Positions 1 through 9,016 of a DNA stretch of 64,000 bases are shown here, piece after piece (the first letter of the stretch is position 1; each line of letters begins with the position of its first letter). This DNA is from Xanthomonas sp. (GTDB taxonomy: Bacteria > Pseudomonadota > Gammaproteobacteria > Xanthomonadales > Xanthomonadaceae), in contig NZ_JAFIWC010000003.1 of NCBI RefSeq assembly GCF_017163755.1, positions 1 to 64,000 of the forward strand, given 5' to 3'. The notes beneath the pieces are model-generated. The model was given only the letters and a program-made list of their open reading frames with translations, did not search any database and had not been told where the DNA came from. The position numbers and the translations under genes are program-made.

Positions 1-74
1 GTGGTAGTTCAGTCGGTTAGAATGCTGGCCTGTCACGCCGGAGGTCGCGGGTTCGAGTCCCGTCCACTCCGCCA
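1..74 (+). tRNA. tRNA-Asp(GTC), 5' end cut by window edge
   Basis: Identical to the complete tRNA-Asp at 193-269 except that the first three acceptor bases lie outside the window. The anticodon loop reads CTGTCAC (anticodon GTC), the T-loop is GGTTCGAGTCC, and the encoded 3' end is GCCA. It forms a tandem pair with the second copy, 118 bases apart. Confidence 0.95.
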
Positions 75-83
75 GTTGTACCG

Positions 84-112
84 AAGCCCCTGAGAAATCG
101 GGGGTTTTCTTT
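84..112 (+). terminator. Rho-independent terminator after first tRNA-Asp
   Basis: A short GCCCC / GGGGT stem with an AT-rich loop is followed by TTTTCTTT. It lies just downstream of the first tRNA-Asp, so the two tRNAs may be partly uncoupled. Confidence 0.6.
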
Positions 113-192
113 CTCAAAGCGCCTGCGTTGCCGTACGGCACGCCGATGCGAGGGAAATCGCAGGCCTCGCCGCCTGCATCCGTTCAAAACGC

Positions 193-269
193 GGAGTGGT
201 AGTTCAGTCGGTTAGAATGCTGGCCTGTCACGCCGGAGGTCGCGGGTTCGAGTCCCGTCCACTCCGCCA
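193..269 (+). tRNA. tRNA-Asp(GTC)
   Basis: A complete 77-nt cloverleaf. Acceptor arms GGAGTGG and CCACTCC pair fully, the anticodon is GTC, and CCA is encoded. It is the second of two identical tandem copies and lies upstream of ppiD. Confidence 0.97.
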
Positions 270-280
270 GTTCAAAAGGA

Positions 281-314
281 AGCCCGTGGGTCGACGACCC
301 GCGGGCTTTTTCTT
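281..314 (+). terminator. Rho-independent terminator after second tRNA-Asp
   Basis: A strong hairpin with arms AGCCCGTGGGTCG and CGACCCGCGGGCT is followed by TTTTTC. It ends the tRNA transcript. The rest of the gap to ppiD (315-582) shows no convincing gene; it should hold the ppiD promoter, but no clear -35/-10 pair was recognised. Confidence 0.85.
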
Positions 315-582
315 TGCGTGCCGTTCGGCGCGGTGCGGCAAACGCCTGGACGAAAACAGGGGCCGCGCAAACGTTGCCGCGGGCCTGAGCGCGCCGGGTT
401 CTGCTCGCCGACCGGATGCGGCGGCCGCGGCCCCGCCGGCTTGCAGGCCTGGGCTGCGTCGCCGGCGCGGCTGGGGCGGGGCGTGGAGCCGGGCGTCCGC
501 ATCTGCCGGCGCGCCGTCTGCCTGGCAAGGGCTGAAGCGGGTTAAACTGCGCGGCTCGCCTACAGGCCTCGGTTCCCAACCA

Positions 583-2574
583 ATGCTGCAGAAACTTCGC
601 GAAAAGACCTCGGGCTGGATCGCCACCGCGATCATCGGCCTGTTGATGATTCCGTTCCTGTTCGTCATCGACAACAGCTATCTCGGTGGCGTCGGTGCCA
701 ACAACGTCGCCAAGGTGCAGGCGCCGCCGTCGTGGTGGCCGTCGGCGCCGGGCTGGTGGCCGGCATCGTTCCTGTGGAAGCATCACGAGGTGAGCACAGA
801 GCAGTTCCGCGAGCGCTTCGAGCAGGAGCGGCAGATGGAACGGCAGCGGCAGGGCGAGAACTTCGATCCGCGCGATTTCGAGAGCGCCGAGAACAAGCGC
901 AAGGTGCTCGACCGGCTGATCGACGAGCAGGTGATCAAGCTGGCGGCCGAGCAGGCCGGCGTGGTGATCGGCGACGGCGCGGTGCGCGACTACATCGCAT
1001 CGATCCCGGCGTTCCAGAACGACGGCAAGTTCGATCCGGAACGCTACCGCCTGGCGCTGGCGTCGGGTACGCCGCCGCGCACGCCGGCGATGTTCGAACA
1101 GCTGGTGCGCAACGAGCTGCAGCGGTCGGTGATCCCGGCCGGGCTGGCGCAGTCGGCGTTCGCGACCAAGCAGGAAACCGAGCGCCTGCTGAAGATGCTC
1201 GGCGAAACCCGCGACGTCGAGATCGCGCTGCTTCCGGAAGTACCGGCCGACACCGCGCCGGTCACCGACGCGCAGATCAAGCAGTGGTACGACGCGCACC
1301 AGGGCGACTTCAAGCAGCCGGAAAGCGTGTCGATCGAATACGTCGAGCTGAACGCGGCCGGCCTGCCGGCGCCCAAGCCGGCCGACGAGGCGACGCTGCG
1401 CAAGCGCTACGAGGACGAGAAGGCCCGCTTCGTCGAACCCGACCAGCGGCTGGCCTCGCACATCCTGATCAGCGCCGGCAGCGACGCCGCCGCGCAGAAG
1501 GCCGCCGAGGCCAAGGCCGCCAAGCTCGCCGCCGACGCCAGGCAGCCCGGCGCCGACTTCGCCGCGCTGGCGCGCGCCAATTCCCAGGACCCCGGCTCCA
1601 AGGACGCCGGCGGCGATCTGGGTTGGGTCGAGAAGGGCGTGATGGTCAAGCCGTTCGAGGACGCGCTGTTCGCGATGAAGCCCGGTGAGATCGCCGGCCC
1701 GGTGAAGAGCGAGTTCGGCTACCACGTGATCCAGCTGCGCGAGATCAAGGGCGGCCAGGGCAAGAGCTTCGAGCAGGTGCGCGACCAGCTCGCCGGCGAG
1801 CAGTTGCAGGCCGACAACGAGAAGGCCTTCAGCGACCTGAGCGGACGCCTGGTGGACCTGGTCTACAAGAACCCGAGCGCGCTGGCGCCGGCGGCCAAGG
1901 AGGTCGGGGTGCCGGTGCAGACGCTGGGGCCGTTCTCGCGCACCACCGCCAGCGGCATCGCCGCCAACCCGGCGGTGCTGCGCGCGGCGTTCTCCGACAC
2001 GCTGGTGCAGGACGGCACGGTCAGCGATCCGATCACCCTGGGGCCGAACCACAGCGTGATGATCCGCGTGACCCAGCACACCCCGGAGCAGGCGCAGCCG
2101 CTGGCCAAGGTGCGCGACCAGGTGATCGCCGCGGTGCGCGCCGACCGCAGCGCCAAGGCGGCGGCGGCCGCGGCCGACGCGCTGCTGGCGCGCCTGCGCA
2201 AGGGCGAGACGCTGCAGGCGCTGGCCGGGCCGGAGAAGCTGCAGGTCAGCCCGATGCCGGGCCTGCCGCGCACGGTGCCGATGCCCAGCCCGGAGGCCAA
2301 CCGCGCGATCTTCAGCGCGCCGCTGCCGGCCGAAGGCAAGCCGTCGGTGGGCAAGGTCGAACTGTCGGCCAATGGTCCGCAGGGCGGCGCCAAGCGCTAC
2401 GCGATATTCGTGGTCAACAAGGTGACGCCGGGCGACCTGAGCACGGTGCCGGCCGAACAGCAGGCGACGCTGAAGGACCAGCTGGCCCAGATCGACGGCG
2501 CGGCGGCGGCCAAGGCCTATGTCGACGCGATGCGCAAGCGCTTCAAGGTCACGGTGGAGGAGGCGCAGCTGTAA
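583..2574 (+). CDS. ppiD: Peptidyl-prolyl isomerase PpiD (SurA N-terminal / parvulin)
   Basis: An inner-membrane-anchored periplasmic folding chaperone that helps outer-membrane proteins leave the Sec translocon. The 663-residue protein has a short basic N-terminus, one membrane segment at about residues 12-29, then a SurA-like chaperone region. One parvulin domain lies at about residues 289-391, visible from ASHILI through GDLGWVEKG to EFGYHVIQL. The reading frame stays open upstream into the tRNA, but the ATG at 583 starts the typical MLQKLREKTSGW terminus, so it was chosen. The tRNA-Asp/ppiD order is usual in the family. Parvulin proteins of this type often have weak isomerase activity and act mainly as chaperones; that is family knowledge, not seen here. 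Confidence 0.93.
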   Translation: MLQKLREKTSGWIATAIIGLLMIPFLFVIDNSYLGGVGANNVAKVQAPPSWWPSAPGWWPASFLWKHHEVSTEQFRERFEQERQMERQRQGENFDPRDFESAENKRKVLDRLIDEQVIKLAAEQAGVVIGDGAVRDYIASIPAFQNDGKFDPERYRLALASGTPPRTPAMFEQLVRNELQRSVIPAGLAQSAFATKQETERLLKMLGETRDVEIALLPEVPADTAPVTDAQIKQWYDAHQGDFKQPESVSIEYVELNAAGLPAPKPADEATLRKRYEDEKARFVEPDQRLASHILISAGSDAAAQKAAEAKAAKLAADARQPGADFAALARANSQDPGSKDAGGDLGWVEKGVMVKPFEDALFAMKPGEIAGPVKSEFGYHVIQLREIKGGQGKSFEQVRDQLAGEQLQADNEKAFSDLSGRLVDLVYKNPSALAPAAKEVGVPVQTLGPFSRTTASGIAANPAVLRAAFSDTLVQDGTVSDPITLGPNHSVMIRVTQHTPEQAQPLAKVRDQVIAAVRADRSAKAAAAAADALLARLRKGETLQALAGPEKLQVSPMPGLPRTVPMPSPEANRAIFSAPLPAEGKPSVGKVELSANGPQGGAKRYAIFVVNKVTPGDLSTVPAEQQATLKDQLAQIDGAAAAKAYVDAMRKRFKVTVEEAQL

Positions 2575-2594
2575 CCGGCTGCCTCGTCCGCCTG

Positions 2595-2628
2595 CGAAAA
2601 AGCCCGGTTCGCCGGGCTTTTTCTTTTT
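2595..2628 (+). terminator. Rho-independent terminator of ppiD
   Basis: Hairpin AGCCCGG-TTCG-CCGGGCT preceded by an A-run and followed by TTTTTCTTTTT, 20 bases after the ppiD stop. The flanking A and T runs could let it work in both directions. Confidence 0.9.
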
Positions 2629-3106
2629 CGGTTCGAGCTATCGCGGGGAGGGGGAGGGCGTTGCGTTTCGCAGATCGACGCGCGGGCGAGCGGCGATCCG
2701 CACCTGTGGCCGATCGTTGACCAGGACGACGTGCGTCTAGCGGTTCTCCATCGGCCCCGAGGCGCCTTCCCGTTCACGACGTGCGCAGGCCGGTGCCGAG
2801 GTGGATGCGCGGAATGCGAAGCGCCGCGGCTGCGATCGGCACGAACGAGCGCTCAGGCATGCGGCTCGCGGTTCGGTGCCCGATCGGCCTGGCGACGGGC
2901 AAGGCTTCAACGCTGTTTGTCGGCGCAGCGACGCGTGTGCCGATGCGACGAAGCCAATGTCGGCGCTGTAATCGGCCGACGACCGCACGAGGGTGGTGGA
3001 AACGACGCGCAACCCCATGGCAGCCGGGCTGGTTCGGCCCCGGCGATGTCGGCGCGATGCCGGCGTCGCATAGCCGCAGTGCAGGGCGGCAGCGCCGCCC
3101 GCAGGC
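2629..3106. other. 478-bp intergenic stretch, no gene recognised
   Basis: GC-rich with several overlapping open frames on both strands (for example 2737-3393 minus, which runs into mltD). None has a recognisable motif, ribosome binding site, or plausible composition. No repeat or RNA gene was recognised. Confidence 0.5.
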
Positions 3107-4315
3107 TCATTCCTCGTAGGTGAGCACCATGCCCGGGCGCAGCACGCTGCGTGCGGACAGGCCGTTCTTGCTGAGCAGCGCCTGCACGTTGACGCCGTAG
3201 CGCTTGGCGATGGTCCAGGCAGTCTCGCCGTTGCGCACGGTGTGGGTGCGACCGGACGGATCGCGCTTGCGCTTGCGCGGCGGCGCGGCTTCGGCGACGG
3301 TCGCCACCACCGTGGGCTCGGCGACGGCGAGCGTGTCGCCCTGCGGCGCGACCATGGCGGCCGTGTCGGCGCCGTGCTGTCCGGCCGGCGCAAGCACCGG
3401 CAGCGCGCGGCGGATCTTGCGCGCGTTGCCCAGCGCCGGATTCAGGCGCGCCAGCTGCGGCGCCTGCAGCGCGCGCTGCCGCGCCCACTCGTCCAGGGCG
3501 ACGCCGGCCGGCAGCGTCTGCGCCTGCAGGATCGGCACCGGTCGGTCCAGCGACGCCATCCACTCGTCGCGGGTCTGCGCCTGTTCCAGCACGCAGGCCA
3601 GCGCATGCAGCTTCTCGACATAGGCGTAGGTGATCGGGGACAGGCCGGGCAGCTTCTCCGGTTGCGCGTTCTGCGCGTTCATGCCGGCGCGGCGCATCGA
3701 CTGCAGGATCCGGTACTCGCCGGCGTTGTAGGCCATGATCGCCAGTCGCCAGTCGCCGCCGAACATCCCGTGCAGCGTCTTCAGGTAGCGCACCGCGGCG
3801 CGGGTCGAATCCACCGCCGACAGGCGGCCGTCGTAGCCGCCTTCGACCGGGACGTCGTGGTTGCGCGCGGTGTCGGCGATGAACTGCCACAGCCCGGCGG
3901 GGCCGCCGCTGTTGCGCGCGGCCGGACGGTAGCCGCTCTCGACGAACGGGATCAGCGCAAATTCGGTCGGCAGGTCGGCCGCGCGCAGTTCGTCCACCAC
4001 GTAGCCGAACAGCGGCAGCACGTCCTCGTCGGCATTGGCCAGGTGCGCCGGCGCGCGCGAGAACTGCTGTTTCCAGCGCGCGTCGGTGGCGCCGCCGTCG
4101 CATTGCGCGTCGGCCAGGCCGTCGCGGAAGTTGGCCAGGATGTCGCGGCCGTTACGCGTGGTCGCCGCCGGCAGCGTCGCCGCATCCAGCGGCAGCACGC
4201 CCAGGCCGGCGATGGTCTGGTCCAGCGTTGCCCCGATCGGGGCGCCCGCCGCGTGTCCCGGGGATGCAGGGGCCGTCGCCAGCACCAGCATCGCCGCCCA
4301 CCACACCGACCTCAT
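3107..4315 (-). CDS. mltD: Lytic murein transglycosylase with LysM domain (MltD-like)
   Basis: Cleaves peptidoglycan glycan strands with formation of 1,6-anhydro ends. The protein has 402 residues. The N-terminus ([21 protein letters not shown]) is a signal peptide. An SLT domain follows, with the catalytic Glu at about residue 126 in FVESGY and the downstream GPAGLWQFI motif. The last 45 residues form one LysM peptidoglycan-binding module ([12 protein letters not shown]). Many MltD proteins carry two or more LysM repeats, so this is a short form. The ATG at 4315 overlaps the gloB stop as ATGA and was preferred over upstream in-frame codons. The two genes are translationally coupled, as the gloB/mltD neighbourhood is in many gammaproteobacteria. 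Confidence 0.9.
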   Translation of the reverse strand: MRSVWWAAMLVLATAPASPGHAAGAPIGATLDQTIAGLGVLPLDAATLPAATTRNGRDILANFRDGLADAQCDGGATDARWKQQFSRAPAHLANADEDVLPLFGYVVDELRAADLPTEFALIPFVESGYRPAARNSGGPAGLWQFIADTARNHDVPVEGGYDGRLSAVDSTRAAVRYLKTLHGMFGGDWRLAIMAYNAGEYRILQSMRRAGMNAQNAQPEKLPGLSPITYAYVEKLHALACVLEQAQTRDEWMASLDRPVPILQAQTLPAGVALDEWARQRALQAPQLARLNPALGNARKIRRALPVLAPAGQHGADTAAMVAPQGDTLAVAEPTVVATVAEAAPPRKRKRDPSGRTHTVRNGETAWTIAKRYGVNVQALLSKNGLSARSVLRPGMVLTYEE

Positions 4316-5076
4316 GCGCGGAATTCGTCTTTCCAGCGCCGCAATTCGGCGAATACTTCCACCTCGTCGCGGGCGCCGCGGCCGAGCCGCGCGGACACCG
4401 CCTGCTGGATCGCGGCGGTGCCGGTACGCAGGAACGGGTTGCACGCCGTTTCGCTGGCGAGGGAGACGGGAACGGTGGGACGGGCGGCATGACGCATGGC
4501 CTGGGCTTCCTGATGGCGCTGCCGGAGGGCGGCGTTGGTGGGATCGACCGTGACGGCGAATGCCGCATTGGCCAGGGTGTATTCGTGTCCGCAGCAAACG
4601 AGGGTAGCGGCCGGCAGTGCGGCCAGTCGTTGCAGCGAACCCAGCATCTGGATCGGCGTACCTTCGAACATCCGACCACAGCCCAGGCTGAACAGCGTAT
4701 CGCCGCTGAACAGATGGCCATGGCCGAAATAGGCGATATGCGAGCGGGTGTGGCCGGGTACGGCGATCACCTGCAGCGTCCAGCCCAGCGCCTGCACGCC
4801 GTCGCCGTCGCCGACGCGGCGGCTGGCGAGGGGAATGCGCGGCTCGTCCGGCGCGTACACCGGCAGCTCCGGCCAGCGTTCGCGCAGCGCGGCGACGCCG
4901 CCGATATGGTCGTCGTGGTGGTGGGTCAGCAGCACCGCGGCGGGAGTCAGGCCTTGCGCTGCCGCCTCCAGTACCGGCGCGGCCTGGCCGGGATCGACGA
5001 TCAGCGCGCGCCCGTCCTCGGCGACGATCGCCCAGATGTAATTATCCTGGAATGCGGGCAGGGCGGTCAGTCGCAT
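4312..5076 (-). CDS. gloB: Hydroxyacylglutathione hydrolase (glyoxalase II)
   Basis: Hydrolyses S-lactoylglutathione to lactate and glutathione in methylglyoxal detoxification. The 254-residue length is standard for the family. The binuclear metal motif THHHDDH is at residues 51-57, after the usual N-terminal FQDNYIW, and the C-terminal NPFLR motif that helps bind glutathione is present. The start [13 protein letters not shown] (ATG at 5076) matches family N-termini, so the 13-residue upstream extension was dropped. It is divergent from the yafS-rnhA-dnaQ genes with 12 bases between start codons, the same order as in E. coli. Confidence 0.96.
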   Translation of the reverse strand: MRLTALPAFQDNYIWAIVAEDGRALIVDPGQAAPVLEAAAQGLTPAAVLLTHHHDDHIGGVAALRERWPELPVYAPDEPRIPLASRRVGDGDGVQALGWTLQVIAVPGHTRSHIAYFGHGHLFSGDTLFSLGCGRMFEGTPIQMLGSLQRLAALPAATLVCCGHEYTLANAAFAVTVDPTNAALRQRHQEAQAMRHAARPTVPVSLASETACNPFLRTGTAAIQQAVSARLGRGARDEVEVFAELRRWKDEFRA

Positions 5077-5088
5077 AGAATTGGCACC

Positions 5089-5748
5089 ATGCCTGCCGCC
5101 CCATTCCCTCGTCAAGCCGGCGTCTCATCTTGGTTTGATACGGCTGTGGCGCAAATGCTGCTCCAGGCCGAGCAGCCCTTGATCCTGGAGGCGCTGCTCG
5201 GCCGGCCGGCGCAGCCGTGGTTGTGGCTGTCGCCGGTGCCCTCGGCGCCGCCGCCGCGCGAACTTCCCGGGCGCGGCGTGCGCCTGCACCGCACCCCCGG
5301 CGGCTTCGCCGGCGACCTGAACTGCGCGCTGCCGTTGCCGCTGTCGTCGGAGAGCGTCAACGCGATCGTGCTGCAGCACGTCGCGGCCGCCGATGCCGCG
5401 GCGCTGCTGGAAGAATGCGAGCGGGTGCTGATGCCGGGCGGGCAGCTGTGGCTGTTCGCGCTGAACGCGATGAGCCCGTACCGCTTGCGCTGGCGCCGGC
5501 AGGGCCTGGTGGCGCACCACCCCGGACATTGGCGCGACCTGCTGGCGCGCGCCGGGCTACCCTGTATCGACGACATCCGCTACCTGGGCCCGGTCTGGCC
5601 CACGCGCGGCGGCGTCGGCTCGGCCACCTCCGGCGCGCCGCTGCGCGCGGTGTGCGTGCTGCATGCGGAAAAACGCACCGCGGCCGGCATCGGGCCGATC
5701 CCGGTGCGCGCGCCGGTGCGCTGGCGCGGTTCGGCCGCCTCCATTTGA
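5089..5748 (+). CDS. Class I SAM-dependent methyltransferase, YafS-like
   Basis: A predicted methyltransferase of unknown substrate, 219 residues. The methyltransferase-11 fold is suggested by the region [20 protein letters not shown] followed by [15 protein letters not shown], equivalent to motifs II and III. The glycine-rich first motif is weak. Position supports the identity: gloB, yafS, rnhA and dnaQ are adjacent in the same order in E. coli. The ATG at 5089 is 12 bases from the divergent gloB start. The long upstream open frame is antisense to gloB and was discarded. Confidence 0.8.
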   Translation: MPAAPFPRQAGVSSWFDTAVAQMLLQAEQPLILEALLGRPAQPWLWLSPVPSAPPPRELPGRGVRLHRTPGGFAGDLNCALPLPLSSESVNAIVLQHVAAADAAALLEECERVLMPGGQLWLFALNAMSPYRLRWRRQGLVAHHPGHWRDLLARAGLPCIDDIRYLGPVWPTRGGVGSATSGAPLRAVCVLHAEKRTAAGIGPIPVRAPVRWRGSAASI

Positions 5749-5767
5749 TCTGCCACCCTGGACGTAC

Positions 5768-6226
5768 ATGAAGACAGTTGACATCCATACCGACGGCGCC
5801 TGCCTGGGCAATCCCGGGCCGGGCGGCTGGGCCGCGCTGCTGCGCTACAAGGGCCTGGAGCGCGAAGTCGCCGGCGCCGAGGCGCACACCACCAACAACC
5901 GCATGGAGCTGATGGCGGCGATCATGGCGCTGGAGACGCTGAGCGAGCCCTGCCAGATCGTGCTGCATACCGATTCGCAGTATGTGCGCCAGGGCATCAC
6001 CGAGTGGATGCCGGGCTGGGTGCGGCGCCAGTGGAAGACCGCCGGCGGCGATCCGGTGAAGAACCGCGACCTGTGGGAGCGGCTGCATGCCGCCGCGCAA
6101 CGGCACACGATCGACTGGCGCTGGGTCAAGGGCCACAACGGCGATCCGGACAACGAGCGGGTGGACGTGCTGGCGCGCAACCAGGCGCTGCGGGTGCGCG
6201 CCGGCGGCGCCGCGGTCGCGTCCTGA
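5768..6226 (+). CDS. rnhA: Ribonuclease HI
   Basis: Degrades the RNA strand of RNA-DNA hybrids, including R-loops and primers. It has 152 residues. The four acidic residues are visible as D9 (HTDGAC), E47 (NRMELM), D69 (HTDSQY) and D133 (RVDVLA), with H123 in KGHNG and the basic handle region GWVRRQWK. The ATG at 5768 gives the standard [10 protein letters not shown] start. It lies 19 bases after yafS and 32 bases before dnaQ, probably in one transcript. Confidence 0.97.
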   Translation: MKTVDIHTDGACLGNPGPGGWAALLRYKGLEREVAGAEAHTTNNRMELMAAIMALETLSEPCQIVLHTDSQYVRQGITEWMPGWVRRQWKTAGGDPVKNRDLWERLHAAAQRHTIDWRWVKGHNGDPDNERVDVLARNQALRVRAGGAAVAS

Positions 6227-6258
6227 TCCTTTCCACGCCTTATCCTGCAGCGAGCCCC

Positions 6259-6996
6259 ATGCGCCAGATCATCCTCGATACCGAAACCACCGGCCTGGAG
6301 TGGAAGAAGGGCAACCGCGTCGTCGAAATCGGCGCGGTGGAACTGCTCGAGCGCCGTCCCAGCGGACGCAACTTCCACAAGTACCTGCGGCCGGACTGCG
6401 ATTTCGAGCCCGGCGCGCAGGAGGTCACCGGCCTGACCCTGGACTTCCTCGCCGACAAGCCCGAGTTCCACGAAGTGGTCGACGAGTTCCTGGCGTTCAT
6501 CGACGGCGCCGAGCTGATCATCCACAACGCCTCCTTCGACCTGGGCTTCCTCGACTACGAGCTGTCGCGGCTGGGCGCGTCCTACGGCCGCATCCTCGAC
6601 CGCGCCTCGGTGATCGATACGCTGCTGCTGGCGCGCGAGCGCTTCCCCGGCCAGCGCAACTCGCTGGATGCGCTGTGCAAGCGGCTGGGCGTGGACAACT
6701 CGCACCGGCAACTGCACGGGGCGCTGCTCGACGCGCAGATCCTCAGCGACGTGTACATCGCGCTGACCTCCGGCCAGGAGGAGATCGGCTTCGCGCTGGC
6801 CGACGACCGTGGCGCCGGGCAGGCGCACGGCGCGGCGCTGTTCGACATGTCGGTGCTGCTGCCGCGGCCGCGGGTGCTGCCGACCCCGTCGGAGCTTGAG
6901 GCGCATGCGGCGCGGCTGGAGAAGCTGCGCAAGAAGGCCGGGCGTGCGCTGTGGGACGACGAGGCGCCGGTGCTGCCCGAGGCGGTCGCCGGCTGA
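6259..6996 (+). CDS. dnaQ: DNA polymerase III epsilon subunit (3'-5' proofreading exonuclease)
   Basis: The proofreading subunit of the replicative polymerase core, 245 residues. Exo I is DTETTG (D7, E9), Exo II is HNASFDLGFLDYEL, and Exo III is HGALLDAQILSDVY, making this a DEDDh exonuclease. The C-terminal segment from about residue 190 should carry the alpha-binding region. Adjacent rnhA is the classic arrangement; here both genes point the same way, whereas in E. coli they are divergent. Confidence 0.96.
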   Translation: MRQIILDTETTGLEWKKGNRVVEIGAVELLERRPSGRNFHKYLRPDCDFEPGAQEVTGLTLDFLADKPEFHEVVDEFLAFIDGAELIIHNASFDLGFLDYELSRLGASYGRILDRASVIDTLLLARERFPGQRNSLDALCKRLGVDNSHRQLHGALLDAQILSDVYIALTSGQEEIGFALADDRGAGQAHGAALFDMSVLLPRPRVLPTPSELEAHAARLEKLRKKAGRALWDDEAPVLPEAVAG

Positions 6997-7023
6997 GGCG
7001 CGCCACGGTGCGCGCCGCGCCGT

Positions 7024-7728
7024 TCAGTGGCAGCGCACCAGGATCGCGGTGATGTTGTCCGAGCCGCCGCCGTCCAGCGCCGCGGCGACCAGGGTGTCCA
7101 CGCACTCCTGCGCGCTGCAGTCGTCGTAGCCCAGCGTGGCGGCGATGCCGGTGTCGTCCACTTCCTCGGTCAATCCGTCGCTGCACAGCAGCAGCTGCAT
7201 GCCCGGGCGCAGCTCGCCGGTCATCGTGGCGACGTTGAGGTGCAGCGGGTCGGTCACTCCGAGCGCCTGGGTGACCACGTTGCGGTGCGGGTGCGCGCGC
7301 GCCTGTTCGGCGGTCAGCGCGCCCTGCGCGATGAGCTCCTGCACGTAGCTGTGGTCCTGGCTGAGCTGGGCCAGCTTGCCCTCGCGCCACAGGTAGGCGC
7401 GGCTGTCGCCGACCCAGGCCACTTCGAAGCGGTTGCCCTGCACCCGCGCGGCGACCACCGTGGTGCCCATCGGCAAGCTGTCGTTGCGCCGCCGCGAGGC
7501 GCGGATGATCTCCTCGTCGGCGATGCGGATCGCCTGCGCCAGCGGGGTGCCGCCGCGCACCTCGCGCACGATGGCCTCGCGTGCCAGCGCGCTGGCGACC
7601 TCGCCGCAGGCGTGTCCGCCCATGCCGTCGGCGACCAGCCACAGGCCCAGCTCGTTGTCGCCGTAATAGGTGTCTTCGTTGAGCTCGCGGCGCAGGCCGA
7701 CGTGGGTGAGGTGTCCGAATTCGATCAT
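7024..7728 (-). CDS. PP2C-type serine/threonine protein phosphatase (Stp1-like)
   Basis: A metal-dependent phosphatase that would reverse Hanks-type kinase phosphorylation. The 234-residue length matches the minimal bacterial PP2C. Motifs appear in order: RRELNEDTYY near the start, ADGMGGHACGE, WVGDSRAYL, LCSDGLTEEV, and GGSDNITAIL at the end, covering all aspartates that hold the two metals. No kinase or FHA gene is adjacent, so the partner must be elsewhere. It is convergent with dnaQ, 27 bases apart. Confidence 0.93.
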   Translation of the reverse strand: MIEFGHLTHVGLRRELNEDTYYGDNELGLWLVADGMGGHACGEVASALAREAIVREVRGGTPLAQAIRIADEEIIRASRRRNDSLPMGTTVVAARVQGNRFEVAWVGDSRAYLWREGKLAQLSQDHSYVQELIAQGALTAEQARAHPHRNVVTQALGVTDPLHLNVATMTGELRPGMQLLLCSDGLTEEVDDTGIAATLGYDDCSAQECVDTLVAAALDGGGSDNITAILVRCH

Positions 7729-7935
7729 TGCGCGCCCGCGGCTGGCCCGGCTTCCTGTCAGTCAAACGTCATCATCGCGGGCGAGCGGACATCCGGCAAT
7801 GATCATCCGGGGCCGGGCGCAGGCGGGGTTCAGCGGCCCGGCGCGGGCGTGCCCGGCGACGACGGGAAAACGCCCGCTTGTCCGCGCCGGGCAGGAACCG
7901 TATGATGCACGCCCCCGGTCCGCCGGGGACCACCC

Positions 7936-8026
7936 GGAGAGGTGGCAGAGTGGTTGAATGTACCTGACTCGAAATCAGGCAGGCGTTTATAGCGCCTCGG
8001 GGGTTCGAATCCCCCCCTCTCCGCCA
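7936..8026 (+). tRNA. tRNA-Ser(CGA)
   Basis: A 91-nt type II tRNA with a long variable arm. Acceptor GGAGAGG pairs with CCTCTCC, the anticodon loop is ACTCGAAAT (anticodon CGA), and CCA is encoded. Its last 20 bases are copied at 8169-8187. Confidence 0.96.
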
Positions 8027-8082
8027 AGTTTGAAAGTGTCGAGATATGGCCCAGCCGCGTGAGTTTCGCCGGCGTCTGGGAG

Positions 8083-8187
8083 GGGGTGAGAGCCCCGGGG
8101 TTCGACAGGTGGCGTAGCCACCTGCACGGCGCAGCCGCCCGTAGGGCGAGGCATCGAAGATGCCGAGTGAATCCCCCCTCTCCGCCA
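8083..8187 (+). repeat. Hairpin series ending in a second copy of the tRNA-Ser 3' end
   Basis: The segment after tRNA-Ser holds four short hairpins. They are GGGG/CCCC (8083-8096), CAGGTGGC-GTA-GCCACCTG (8106-8124), CGCCC-GTA-GGGCG (8136-8148) and GGCATC-GAA-GATGCC (8150-8164). It then ends at 8169-8187 with a 19-base copy of the tRNA 3' end, differing from 8007-8026 only by one fewer C. The distance between the two CCA ends is 161 bases. It could be a remnant integration site or a repeat like the 178-bp units after E. coli tyrT, which also contain tRNA 3' ends. No coding capacity was found. Confidence 0.7.
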
Positions 8188-8193
8188 GATTCG

Positions 8194-8226
8194 CAGAAGG
8201 CTCCCGTCTTGGGAGCCTTCTGTTTT
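8194..8226 (+). terminator. Rho-independent terminator of the tRNA-Ser transcript
   Basis: Arms CAGAAGGCTCCC and GGGAGCCTTCTG pair perfectly around a four-base loop (GTCT) and are followed by TTTTT. Its place after the repeated tRNA end implies that the hairpin segment is transcribed with the tRNA. Confidence 0.9.
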
Positions 8227-8310
8227 TGTGGGGAGGGCCGTTGCGCCCATGCCCACATGGCGTTAAGACGCCATCGCTACACTTTCCCTTTCCATTGCGC
8301 CGGAGTCCCC

Positions 8311-8715
8311 ATGTCCGAAATCCTGGTCCCCGTGTCCTTCGGCGAGTTGCTCGACAAGATCGCCATCCTGCAGATCAAGTCCGAGCGTATCGGCGACGAA
8401 GCCAAGCTGGCCAACGTGCGCGCCGAGCTGTCGGCGCTCGAGAAGACCTGGATGGCGCACCCGGCGGCCGGCGGCGACATCGTGCGGCTGCGCGCGGAGC
8501 TGAAGGCGGTCAACGAGCGGCTGTGGGTGATCGAGGACGAGATCCGGCTCAAGGAGCGGGCGCAGGCGTTCGACGAGGAGTTCATCAAGCTGGCGCGCAG
8601 CGTCTACTTCGAAAACGACGAGCGGGCGCGGATCAAGAAGGACATCAACCTGGCGTTGGGCTCCAGCTACGTGGAAGAGAAGTCCTACCAGGACTACCGC
8701 GCCGGCACCGCGTGA
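8311..8715 (+). CDS. DUF6165 family protein
   Basis: Function unknown; 134 residues. The sequence begins MSEILVPVSFGELLDKIAIL and is largely charged alpha-helix (IKSERIGDEAKLANVRAEL, LRAELKAVNERLWVIEDEIRLKER), suggesting an amphipathic helical or coiled-coil cytoplasmic protein. The N-terminal wording matches the DUF6165 family as I remember it, often found near LPS or polysaccharide genes, which fits the nearby GT9 and kdkA genes. The ATG at 8311 follows a CGGAG ribosome binding site. Confidence 0.75.
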   Translation: MSEILVPVSFGELLDKIAILQIKSERIGDEAKLANVRAELSALEKTWMAHPAAGGDIVRLRAELKAVNERLWVIEDEIRLKERAQAFDEEFIKLARSVYFENDERARIKKDINLALGSSYVEEKSYQDYRAGTA

Positions 8716-8769
8716 GAAGCGGGAGGCCTTGCGCCTCCCCCGAAACGCCCGCCTCGCCAGGCGCGGGCG

Positions 8770-9016
8770 ACCTGCACCGAGTCAGGCGCCGCACCACCGG
8801 CAGCGCCACCAGCAGGGCGGAAAGGCGATCGGCCAGGACAGCGCCCAGGCGCCCAGCCACGGCGCCCAGGTCGGGTACCGGGCCGACGCCGCGCAGCGTG
8901 CTGATCAGCGCGACCGCGCAGGTCATCAGGATCGACAGCAACAACGGCATCGCCCGGCCGGCATGGCGAGGATGCAGCCTGTGTGGGGAGAACGGGAGGA
9001 AACCGGACACGGGCAC
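8770..9016 (-). pseudogene. DUF2798-like small membrane protein, frameshifted
   Basis: The minus strand encodes HPRHAGRAMPLLLSILM..LISTLRGVG in one frame. At about 8868-8880 the similarity moves to another frame (PWLGAWALSWPIAFP), and at about 8815-8823 it returns to the first (ALLVALPVVRRLT). Joined, these give the two-helix pattern of DUF2798 proteins: a stretch ending in ISTLR, then WL-AW-SWP-AFP, then P-VRRL. Two compensating single-base shifts are needed, so it is either a decayed gene or contains sequence errors. The start is uncertain (GTG at 9016 in frame) and so is the 3' end. The remaining gap to 9208 holds nothing recognised. Confidence 0.55.

Noticed and set aside
184-2079. Long minus-strand open frame opposite ppiD
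   Set aside because: Mirror of a high-GC gene; low-complexity, Arg/His/Gln-rich translation, no motif, overlaps tRNA-Asp. The same holds for 45204-48041, 42388-44265, 53463-56606 and 19913-21544 on the minus strand.
2737-3393. Minus-strand gene overlapping the end of mltD
   Set aside because: Arg/Pro/Ser-rich shadow translation in a different frame of mltD; no supporting feature.
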